Below, in pieces: positions 36,802 to 44,657 of a DNA stretch of 64,000 bases (positions are counted from its first letter, which is position 1; each line of letters begins with the position of its first letter). Below the pieces are notes generated by a model that saw nothing but the letters and a program-made list of their open reading frames with translations, had not been told where the DNA came from and searched no databases. A program made the position numbers and the translations under genes. This DNA comes from UBA6168 sp041163745 (GTDB taxonomy: Bacteria > Bacteroidota > Bacteroidia > Chitinophagales > Saprospiraceae): contig JBEAQU010000081.1 in assembly GCA_041163745.1 (NCBI GenBank), positions 62,001-126,000 of the forward strand, in the 5' to 3' direction.

Positions 36802-36833
36802 TTTGCCAATAAAAAGCCGATGGCGTACCTTAG
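36802..36833 (+). promoter_or_regulatory. Promoter for the candidate structured RNA
   Basis: TTTG at 36802-36805, 20 nt spacer, then TACCTTAG at 36826-36833 (seven of eight matches to TAnnTTTG if positions n are free, with A for the third T). It sits directly before the predicted 5' stem of the RNA. Confidence 0.6.
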
Positions 36834-36834
36834 C

Positions 36835-37091
36835 GCTGTGTGGAAGTGTCTTGCCAGAGAATCTTGAACGGATTTCGATATAATCATACGAAATGCTCCG
36901 CTGGATGTCACGAAAAAAGACTTGCATTCCCCTTGTGAAACTTACACACAGCCACACAGCATTCGGAGGTACAATTATTGATGCAAGTAGAAAGTACTTC
37001 TGTTTTTCATTGACTCAAAAGAAATAAGTCTATAGTATCAGTAAGTTAGATTGGCTCCTGCTGCATCAATTTGTAGCAGGGCTTTTTTTTT
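36835..37091 (+). ncRNA. Candidate structured non-coding RNA, possibly 6S-like
   Basis: An AT-rich stretch between two protein genes with no coding potential. It begins at a good promoter and ends at a strong terminator, giving a transcript of about 255 nt. The 5' part folds back: gctgtgtgg (36835-36843) pairs perfectly with ccacacagc (36952-36960), and inside this gtctt/aagac, ccag/ctgg, and a cgg-atttcg stem with its complement (36869-36900) can extend a single long hairpin with an internal bubble. A long interrupted hairpin closed by terminal pairing resembles 6S RNA, but I cannot confirm the family. It is not recognisably tmRNA, RNase P or SRP RNA. Confidence 0.5.
37057..37091 (+). terminator. 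Intrinsic terminator of the candidate RNA
   Basis: A 9-bp stem (cctgctgca with tgtagcagg, one G-U pair), a 6-nt loop and nine consecutive T residues two bases after the stem. It is the best intrinsic terminator in the window. Confidence 0.85.
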
Positions 37092-37179
37092 GCTCCCTCC
37101 GCTTCGGCATACCGTCATCCCGCCCGGTTCCCCGCCGGTTCTCGTCCCACCTTGGTCAGGTGCTTACCTCCGTTTTTGC

Positions 37180-37187
37180 TATATTTG
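37180..37187 (+). promoter_or_regulatory. Promoter-like -7 element upstream of lpdA
   Basis: TATATTTG is a perfect TAnnTTTG match about 150 nt before the start codon. A TTG lies about 25 nt upstream, longer than ideal. Confidence 0.45.
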
Positions 37188-37335
37188 CGTCGTAGCCGAA
37201 GCCTTCGGTTGTTTCGCTTGCCGAAAGGTCCTGGGCGCTGCGATGGCGCAGCCTGCGGTTCCAGGATACAACCGCACGGAAGACGGTGATACAAGGCGCA
37301 GGATTCCTGCATTTCAGTAAACCAAATCAAACAAC

Positions 37336-38733
37336 ATGAACTTCGATTTGATTGTGATCGGAAGTGGTCCCGGCGGGTACGTCGCCGCTATCCGTGCGTC
37401 GCAGCTGGGCATGAAGGTAGCGGTGGTGGAACGGGAATCGCTGGGCGGTATTTGTCTCAATTGGGGTTGCATCCCGACCAAGGCCTTGCTCAAAAGCGCC
37501 CAAGTGTTCGATTATATCCACCACGCCAAGGAATACGGTATCCGTGTGCAAGGTGCGGAAGCGGACTTCAAAGGCATGATTTCCAGGAGCAGGGATGTTG
37601 CACAGGGCATGAGCAAGGGAGTGAATTTCCTGATGAAGAAGAATAAGGTTACCATCCTGGAGGGACAGGGAAAACTGATGCGGGGCAAAAAAGTGGAGGT
37701 GACGGACCCGAAAGGTAAAAAGACGGAATACGGAGCGGAGCACATCATCCTTGCCACCGGATCGCGCGCCAGGGCTTTGCCGAACGTACCGATCGATAAC
37801 GATAGGGTCATCGATTACCGAAAGGCCATGACGTTGTCGCAACAGCCTGGCCGGTTGGTTGTGGTCGGCGCAGGTGCCATCGGCGTTGAATTCGCCTACT
37901 TCTACCGTACCCTCGGCACGGAGGTTACCATCGTCGAATTCATGGAGCAAGGCTTGGTGCCGAGAGAGGATGCGGATGTGTCGAAGGAATTGGCAAAAAT
38001 CTTCTCCAAGGCGGGTATGCGGGTCATGGGCAACACAGCTGTCGAATCCGTTGATACGACCGGCAAGGATTGTCTGGTCCGGGTGAAGGACCGTAAGTCG
38101 GGCAAGGAGGAGGTCATCGCCTGTGATGTCGTTCTTTCTGCCGCAGGGGTGAGCCCCAATACGGAAAATCTTGGGCTGGAGGCCTTGGGTGTTTCGACGG
38201 ACAAAGGGATGGTGCTTGTGGACGAGTACTACCGCACCAATGTGGCCGGGATTTATGCGATCGGAGATATCATCCCCGGGCCTGCGCTGGCGCACGTCGC
38301 CAGTGCGGAAGGAATCATTTGTGTGGAGCGGATCGCAGGCCACCATCCGGCTCCCTTGGATTACAACAATATTCCTTCTTGTACCTATTGTTGGCCGGAA
38401 GTGGCCTCGGTGGGTTATACGGAAGCGGCGGCTAAGGCGGCCGGATATGAAATCAAGGTCGGCAAGTTCCCCTTTTCCGCATCCGGCAAGGCCAAGGCAT
38501 CCGGAGCTTCCCAAGGTTTTGTCAAGGTCATCTTCGATGCTAAGTACGGCGAATTCCTTGGTGCGCACATGATCGGTGCCAACGTGACGGAGATGATTGC
38601 GGAGGTGGTAGCGGCCCGTAAATTGGAAACCACCGGTATGGAACTGGTCAAGACGGTACATCCGCATCCGACCATGAGCGAGGCGGTCATGGAAGCCGCT
38701 GCCGCCGCTTACGACGAGGTCATCCACCTGTAA
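37336..38733 (+). CDS. lpdA: Dihydrolipoyl dehydrogenase (E3)
   Basis: 465 residues, full length. It reoxidises dihydrolipoamide in 2-oxoacid dehydrogenase and glycine-cleavage complexes. Motifs in order: FAD site VIGSGPGGYVAAIRA (7-21), redox disulfide GGICLNWGCIPTKALL, NAD site VVVGAGAIGVEFAYFY, second FAD motif GIYAIGDIIPGPALAHVA, and the C-terminal HPHPTMSEAVMEA with the catalytic His-Glu pair. No E1 or E2 genes are in the window, so it probably serves several complexes. Confidence 0.97.
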   Translation: MNFDLIVIGSGPGGYVAAIRASQLGMKVAVVERESLGGICLNWGCIPTKALLKSAQVFDYIHHAKEYGIRVQGAEADFKGMISRSRDVAQGMSKGVNFLMKKNKVTILEGQGKLMRGKKVEVTDPKGKKTEYGAEHIILATGSRARALPNVPIDNDRVIDYRKAMTLSQQPGRLVVVGAGAIGVEFAYFYRTLGTEVTIVEFMEQGLVPREDADVSKELAKIFSKAGMRVMGNTAVESVDTTGKDCLVRVKDRKSGKEEVIACDVVLSAAGVSPNTENLGLEALGVSTDKGMVLVDEYYRTNVAGIYAIGDIIPGPALAHVASAEGIICVERIAGHHPAPLDYNNIPSCTYCWPEVASVGYTEAAAKAAGYEIKVGKFPFSASGKAKASGASQGFVKVIFDAKYGEFLGAHMIGANVTEMIAEVVAARKLETTGMELVKTVHPHPTMSEAVMEAAAAAYDEVIHL

Positions 38734-39217
38734 TACGGAAGGTGGATGCCTGCCGCGGTATGACGGCAACGTCCGGACAGATTCCATCCCCCTTCAGCGA
38801 CACAGCGGGATGGGTTGGTGCAGATGCTACGGGAGGTTGTGCTCAATTTTCCGGAACATCTGCGCTGTTCTTCCTGAGCGCACCATTGCCAGCCAGCAAT
38901 TCGCAGGAAAGAGAATGCGCAAATCAGGTGGTGAATGGCAGGATAACGCCTTGATTTCCTGGATGGGACCCCAGCGATTGGCTCGATGAACCCAGCAGGT
39001 TCCTTCAAACGGGTTCGTTCGGTGATTCGCGCTGCGGGAGGCGGTGGCGGCAATGGGTGCCATTGCCTTGTCCTTGGCCCGAGCCACCATCCTTTGTCAT
39101 CCTTCGTGCATATTCCTATCGACTGAAACCACCAGACATCCCCACGAATTGAATCGAAATTCTTCAAGGGGGCGCCTCGTCGCTGCTACGGAGACACGCC
39201 GTTCAGGACTCCTTCCC
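38734..39217. other. Intergenic region between convergent lpdA and the PorE-like gene
   Basis: About 480 bp with no recognisable gene, RNA or clear terminator. Confidence 0.4.
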
Positions 39218-41656
39218 TCAGCGGACTTTCTCCAGATTGCCAGCGGGGGCCAATGTGACCAGGAAAGCATCCCGGTAGCCGCGGTTCTTGACTTTCTGCA
39301 AGGCGAGTTCCGCCGTGGACCTGCTGTCGTACCCTGTCAGCAGGGCGATGGTCAGGTCCCCGTTCGGATGCGGGAGGAAGGATAGGATTCCGATGTCGGA
39401 AAAATCATGTTTGTCGAATTTCGAAGTGTCCTTGAACACTCCGAGCCGGATCATGAAGCCGGAAAGGGTGCCACCGGAGGAGATTCCCCTGGCTGAGCCC
39501 TCCTGTGCAGGTTCGGTTTGGGATGATGCGTAAGCTGCGTTCCCGGAAGGGCTGGGGGAGTGGTCCTTGACGATGTAAGCGTCGCGAAAGCCTTTTTCGC
39601 GAACGGAGGCAAGTAGTTTTTCCGCCTGTTCACGGGCAGGGAAAGACCCGATTCGGACTTTCATCAGACCTTTGTCCTCGACCAAATAAACCTCCCCGAT
39701 GCCGGTCAGCGATTCCTGGAAAGGGCGAAGGTCGTGTTGACGGGAACCGGAAGCCAGCTGGATGGCGAAGCGGGGAGTGCCGACCGGATGCGATTGCGGG
39801 TCCGGAGGAGGAATGTCGGAGGAGGGACCGATGCGACCGGTAGTCGGCGGAGGGGCCGGCTTGGCATACACCGGCAGCAAGGCGGCGGCCGGAATTCCTT
39901 GTTCCGTCGCGTTGCCGGTGTTGAAATCCATGCTCAGGTCACGGAATCCAGGTTTTGAAAACCGGATGATGTATTTACCGTCCGGCAGCAGTAGTCGGAA
40001 CTGCCCGTCGGCTTCCGTTTGGGTGGTGGTTGCTGAGCCGTCCGATTTGCAGGTGGCGGTCACCAGGACTTCCGGTATACCATCCGTACTGCCGCTTAGC
40101 AGGACCGATCCCGCATAGGTCGCGTCTCGGCGGAACAGTTGCACGGTGGTTTCGATGGGACGTGCAGGGCCGTCCAAGGGTACGCTTATTTCCTTGTCGA
40201 GGTATCCCGCTGCTCGGACCACGATTTGTGGCTCCGTCCATTCGGATCGATTGAGTACCAGCTGGCCGGCGGCATCCGCCGTCTGGCTGGGCAGGGGGCT
40301 GCCGGAGGACCGGGCGATGGCACCTGGTATCGGTTCACCGCTCAGGGCATCGATGACTGAAAGAGTCAGGGTGACAGGCTGTCGCCGGACCCGGTAAATA
40401 TCCTCCGAACCTTTGCCGCCTTGGCGGTTGGACACAAGATACCCGATGTTGCGGGCGGCATGGTAAATGAATCCGAAATCATCCCGGGAGCTGTTCAGCC
40501 CTTTGCCGGCATGTCGGGCAGGCTGCCAGCGGCCGTTGTCGTCCGCTGACCAAAAGATGTCGAACCCGCCCAACCCAGGGTGGTAGTCGGAGGAGAAATA
40601 GAGGTTCCCGCCGTCGAAAAAGGGTGAGATCTCGTTTCCGGGCGTATTGATGGCCGGTCCGAGGTTTTCCGGGACGGACCACTGACTGCCATTGCGGTAG
40701 GATACGTACAGGTCGAATCCGCCGTGACCGCCGGGACGGTCGCTGGCGAAGAAAAGGACCTTGCCATCGTTGGCAAAACAAGGGTATCCGGTGGAGAACT
40801 CCACCCCGTTGAAGGGGAAGGGTGTCAGGTTACCCCAATTTCCGTCCGGTGTGGCCTCCCCGACATACAGGGTGAGGGTCATACCGGTTTCCGGAATCAT
40901 ACGGGCGTTGGCGGCGAGGATGTTTTTTGATACGGAGACCCATTTGCCGTCGGAGGAATAGGCCAGGGGCCCTTCGTTGGTTTCCTGTTGAAGGCCCTCG
41001 TGGAGGGTGATGGGGATTTTCAGGAATCCGTTCGGGTCTTGTTCGGTCAGAAAGAGCCGGTTGCCGGCCGGAGCCGCCACCGGTGACTTGCGGGTGTTCC
41101 GGTCCGGTATGTCGGTCCGTTCAGAAGCATAGACGAGCTTTTCACCAAGGAACGCCGGTCCGAAATCCGCTCCCTCCGTACTAAGGGGTTCCAGTTGCAC
41201 CTGAAACGGGGAGGGTGTGCTGTCCGCGGTCATGGCCAGTTGGCATCCTACCAGGCGTTGCATTGCGAAGGCTCGATAATCGGAATTCCCTTCCACCAGT
41301 TTCTGGAGGTATGGTATGGCCATCTCATATTGGCCGAGTTCCATCAGATTGAGGGCGAAACGAAGCACCTGTTCGGGAGGCGTTTCCGGATGGAGCACGG
41401 CGGCCTGGTAATAGGGGAGGGCTTTCTCCTGTTGGTTCAACAAACGGTATGCATCCCCGATGCCGGCATTTGCCTCCGGATGGTTGACATCCTGCTCAAG
41501 CACCTGCTGGAAATCCATGATGGCTTTGGCATAGTCGGACAGCTCGAAGTTTTTCTTCGCGCGTTTCAAGGCGGCTTGTGCAAGGCCGGCTTCCGGAAGA
41601 AGGACGCTCACCGACAAGAACAGAAAGAGGGTGGCGGATAGGGTTGTTCGCTTCAT
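39218..41656 (-). CDS. PorE-like envelope protein: TPR, PD40 propeller, carboxypeptidase-like repeats and SPOR domains
   Basis: 812 residues. A signal peptide (about 1-27) precedes TPR-like helices (about 28-130). A PD40/WD40-like beta-propeller follows (about 150-430) with blades such as FFASDRPGGHGGFDLYVS, YFSSDYHPGLGGFDIFWS and LVSNRQGGKGSEDIYRV. Next are two carboxypeptidase-regulatory-like domains (about 435-520 and 525-600). This order matches PorE/SprE-type proteins of the type IX system, which usually end in an OmpA domain. Here the end instead carries two SPOR-like repeats (about 645-705 and 745-805), which bind denuded peptidoglycan. A cell-wall anchor for secretion components is inferred; the PorP/SprF protein nearby supports this. 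Confidence 0.85.
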   Translation of the reverse strand: MKRTTLSATLFLFLSVSVLLPEAGLAQAALKRAKKNFELSDYAKAIMDFQQVLEQDVNHPEANAGIGDAYRLLNQQEKALPYYQAAVLHPETPPEQVLRFALNLMELGQYEMAIPYLQKLVEGNSDYRAFAMQRLVGCQLAMTADSTPSPFQVQLEPLSTEGADFGPAFLGEKLVYASERTDIPDRNTRKSPVAAPAGNRLFLTEQDPNGFLKIPITLHEGLQQETNEGPLAYSSDGKWVSVSKNILAANARMIPETGMTLTLYVGEATPDGNWGNLTPFPFNGVEFSTGYPCFANDGKVLFFASDRPGGHGGFDLYVSYRNGSQWSVPENLGPAINTPGNEISPFFDGGNLYFSSDYHPGLGGFDIFWSADDNGRWQPARHAGKGLNSSRDDFGFIYHAARNIGYLVSNRQGGKGSEDIYRVRRQPVTLTLSVIDALSGEPIPGAIARSSGSPLPSQTADAAGQLVLNRSEWTEPQIVVRAAGYLDKEISVPLDGPARPIETTVQLFRRDATYAGSVLLSGSTDGIPEVLVTATCKSDGSATTTQTEADGQFRLLLPDGKYIIRFSKPGFRDLSMDFNTGNATEQGIPAAALLPVYAKPAPPPTTGRIGPSSDIPPPDPQSHPVGTPRFAIQLASGSRQHDLRPFQESLTGIGEVYLVEDKGLMKVRIGSFPAREQAEKLLASVREKGFRDAYIVKDHSPSPSGNAAYASSQTEPAQEGSARGISSGGTLSGFMIRLGVFKDTSKFDKHDFSDIGILSFLPHPNGDLTIALLTGYDSRSTAELALQKVKNRGYRDAFLVTLAPAGNLEKVR

Positions 41657-42425
41657 AGGAAGAGCCAGGATGTAGTGAATGTTGCGGCCGGGATCGGGTT
41701 TGCCAGCAAGGCAGTACGCTTTGTCCCGGAGATATTTGTATGCGGGGGCTTGCAGCGCTGCTCCCGTGTCGCTCCCTCCGACGTCGGACCGACTTCAGTT
41801 GGTTAACAGTCGGTCCGGGCCGACGGTTCGATTGCTGTCGGAAAATCCGCCACCAGGGTACGGCAGGGATTCCATCGAAACGAATCGAAATACGGAATTG
41901 GTATCAAACATAACGATTTATCATGAAAAACATCAATCGACGCCATCTTTGACATTGGCTTTTGGCCAGCCGGCCGCTTTCGGTCAGGTCTTGGTGATCC
42001 GTGGCCTTCGCCAAGCTTTTAAAGGGTCGGGTCGGGTCGATATCGGATCAGCCAGGGAATGCCGGTGAAACGGCCGGTCCAATTCCGCGGCGGTCCGGGA
42101 AGCTCGTCGGGAGACTTGGCCCCGCTGTTCAGCAGGCGGAGATGGACGCTGCCAGGTGGATTTTCCAGCCACGCTGGCGCCGACATAAGAATTTCAGTGG
42201 TGAGAACCAGGGCTGCCGCCCGCATGTACGACTATCCGGGTGACATCCGTTGAGGTAAGTGTTGACACGGAGGACCAGATGTTGGTCGATGACCTGCAGG
42301 TATCGGGCAAATTGGGGAAGCAGGCTGTCCCCGACGATGCGGTCGAACGGATCTTTCGCGCATAGATTCTGGTATACGGCGGATTCGGAAGTTTCGATGG
42401 AAAGCAGGTATGCTTGTCAGACGGA
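41657..42425. other. Intergenic region of about 770 bp without a recognisable gene
   Basis: Several short open frames exist on both strands but none is convincing. A minus-strand frame near 42220-42410 contains a DPFDR stretch faintly like PIN-domain proteins, but it lacks a start codon and the rest of the domain. Confidence 0.35.
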
Positions 42426-43178
42426 CTAACGATGGTAGGTCCCCTGGGCGGCAGCACCGGCGCCGAATCCGCAGGAGAAGTTATGTCCTTCCTGCCGTAT
42501 CTCCATCCGTTGCCCTTCCCGGAGCTGGAAGATGAGCCGGCAAGGCTGGCCGTCAAAGGCGGATGTTTGGAAAAAGGCGTTTGTGTCCGAACAGGCGGCT
42601 CTTCCTTCCAGGTATCCGTTATGCCCTTCCCGTGCCACGGTCAGGGCGAAATCCATGGAATCCGCATACCTATGTCCGGTTAGCAAGGTTCCTTCCCCCC
42701 CCGTCTCCCGGAGGTGCCAGGTGCCGGCCCAATCACCGGACCCCAGGGAGGGCGACGGTTCCAGAAGTTGGAAGGATGCGGGTGTGACACTTTCCGATGG
42801 ACGGTATTCGCCGGACAAGCTGTACGGGACGGCCATGCTGGCCCGGAAGACCGCCACTTCCTGCCAATTGCGGTAGGCGACCATTTCCGTGCTGTGGTCA
42901 ACCCGCAGCACGCCGTCCAGTTCGAAAATCTCCTTCCCGTCGTGCCAGCGGCCACTGACATATCCGTCCGCCCAGCTCCACAGTACGATTTCCCATGGCT
43001 GGCCATGGACACCGGTTCCGGTGAAACGTCGCAGGAAAGGGGTGTCGGCGGTCGGGGGCGGCAGGTTCCGCGTCCCGGCATCCGGTGCTGTCGGGCGTTC
43101 CCGGCAACCGGTCATCAGCAGGACAAACCAGGCCCAGCAACAGACCATCGGTATCAGTAGGTTTTTCTTTACAGGCAT
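42426..43178 (-). CDS. Putative lipoprotein, function unknown
   Basis: 250 residues from the ATG at 43178. A lipoprotein-type signal peptide is clear: basic start MPVKKN, hydrophobic core, and a lipobox-like LMTGC with Cys25. The mature part is beta-rich with two similar halves, each reading like a composition/energy-of-modification sensor: HGQPWEIVLWSWADGYVSGRWHDGKEIFELDGVL-type strands first, then a second set around YADSMDFALTV and GYLEGRAACSD. The repeating G-Y-x-x-G-R pattern suggests an internal duplication. I recognise no family. Confidence 0.65.
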   Translation of the reverse strand: MPVKKNLLIPMVCCWAWFVLLMTGCRERPTAPDAGTRNLPPPTADTPFLRRFTGTGVHGQPWEIVLWSWADGYVSGRWHDGKEIFELDGVLRVDHSTEMVAYRNWQEVAVFRASMAVPYSLSGEYRPSESVTPASFQLLEPSPSLGSGDWAGTWHLRETGGEGTLLTGHRYADSMDFALTVAREGHNGYLEGRAACSDTNAFFQTSAFDGQPCRLIFQLREGQRMEIRQEGHNFSCGFGAGAAAQGTYHR

Positions 43179-43436
43179 GTCGGCATGGTTTGACAAGGAA
43201 TCCCGTACCTGACCGGCACAGATGTCAGAAGGTCCGAAACGGGTTGTCTCAACCTGTTCCGCCCCAAATTTAATCAATCCTTTGCTGCCAAGGAAAAAGG
43301 GAAATGTTGCGAAGCCGGGCCTATCCCTGGAAAAACACTATTTTGTGCGGGTATCCGGTGCTGTTGCCAGCTGGTGGCATATGTTTGTCACCGCCACCGG
43401 CAACAGGCACCGCCTCGCTGCCTAGGGAATGTGTTC

Positions 43437-43473
43437 CCACCGGGCATGCGCCTGTCTCCCGGTGGACAGGCGC
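43437..43473 (+). promoter_or_regulatory. Overlapping inverted repeats upstream of the DUF819 gene
   Basis: CCACCGGG (43437-43444) pairs with CCCGGTGG (43458-43465), while GCGCCTGTC (43448-43456) pairs with GACAGGCGC (43465-43473). The two stems interleave, so they are alternative structures or a pseudoknot, and they end 20 nt before the ATG at 43494. This could be a regulatory element acting on mRNA, or an operator; function unknown. Confidence 0.4.
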
Positions 43474-43493
43474 TACCAAATGACAAACCGCTT

Positions 43494-44633
43494 ATGAATT
43501 ATCCTGCCTTGCAGGCATTGCTGGTCCTGGCGTTGCCCTTCGTGTTCCTTCGCTTCTTTCGCGACACCCGGGCGGCGGATTGGCTAAGCCCGGTCGTCAT
43601 GTGTTATCTGTCTGGCATTCTGCTTCGCAATCTGACCGCGCTGGCTTGGGATGACACCTGGTCCATGAATTATGCGCAGGGAGCCGTCCTGTTGGCAATC
43701 CCCTTGCTGTTGTACAGTACGGATCTGCCGGGATGGCTGAAACTCGCACGCGGCACCATACTGGGATTCGGCCTGATGGCCCTGTCCGTATTGGCAAGCG
43801 CCATGGTTGCGGCGGTGCTGTTCCATGGCTCGACAGACCAGGACACGGCTGTGCTGTCGGCAATGTTGGCCGGGGTGTTCATCGGAGGGACGCCGAACCT
43901 GAACATGATCGGTATCGCAATGGAGGCCGACGGTCCCACCATTGTCCAGCTCAATGCGGCTGAAATCGCCTGCGGGGGCTTGTATTTGTTGTTTCTCACC
44001 TCGGTGGCGCATCGGTTTTTCGGTATCTTCCTGCCCTCGTTCCATCAAAGGCATCCGGCGGGGACGCAGTTGGTGAATCCGGAGCCTATGAAGGCGTTTT
44101 CCTGGAGGGGCGTGTTGGCCGGGCTGGTATTGACGGTGCTCATCTTGTCCTCATCCGCAGGCGTTGTGTGGCTGATATGGGGCGACCTGGAGCAAACGAC
44201 GGCCTTGGTCCTCCTGATTTCCACCATGGGCGTCGGGGCTTCCTTTGTGCCGGCGGTGCGGCATTGGGGGGGTACGTATGAGGCGGGTGAATATCTGCTG
44301 CTTTGTTTCAGTGTGGCCATCGGCCTGACGGCGGATTTCAGTTTGATTTGGCGGGACGGTTGGTTCATGGTCGTGTATTGCGGGGTGGTCCTGCTGGGGG
44401 CGGTGGTGCTGCATGCTTCGCTTTGCCGGTTGTTCCGGATTGATCGGGACACAGCCATCATCACATCGACGGCGGGTATCTACGGACCTGCCTTCATCGG
44501 GCAGGTCGCATCGGTCATTCGAAACCGCTACATGGTGTTTTCCGGGATTTCGACGGCACTTGTCGGATTGTCGGTAGCGAATTTCCTGGGCGTGTTGTCA
44601 GGAAAGGTGCTGCAATACCTGCTGGAACAATGA
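43494..44633 (+). CDS. DUF819 family integral membrane protein
   Basis: 379 residues from the ATG at 43494; the upstream extension of the frame crosses the palindromes and is not protein-like. About ten to eleven transmembrane helices cover the whole length. The internal GVFIGGTPNLNMIGIAME (about 130-147) and the corresponding TAGIYGPAFIGQVASVI in the second half reflect an inverted-repeat transporter fold typical of DUF819 (YjcL-like). Substrate is unknown. It is convergent with the PKD protein gene 24 bp away. Confidence 0.88.
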   Translation: MNYPALQALLVLALPFVFLRFFRDTRAADWLSPVVMCYLSGILLRNLTALAWDDTWSMNYAQGAVLLAIPLLLYSTDLPGWLKLARGTILGFGLMALSVLASAMVAAVLFHGSTDQDTAVLSAMLAGVFIGGTPNLNMIGIAMEADGPTIVQLNAAEIACGGLYLLFLTSVAHRFFGIFLPSFHQRHPAGTQLVNPEPMKAFSWRGVLAGLVLTVLILSSSAGVVWLIWGDLEQTTALVLLISTMGVGASFVPAVRHWGGTYEAGEYLLLCFSVAIGLTADFSLIWRDGWFMVVYCGVVLLGAVVLHASLCRLFRIDRDTAIITSTAGIYGPAFIGQVASVIRNRYMVFSGISTALVGLSVANFLGVLSGKVLQYLLEQ

Positions 44634-44657
44634 GCCGGGGCCGTTAGGTGGTCCGCA

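Noticed and set aside
42220..42410. Minus-strand frame with a DPFDR stretch reminiscent of PIN-domain toxins
   Set aside because: The frame lacks a start codon and the other acidic residues of a PIN domain, and no antitoxin-like gene is adjacent.
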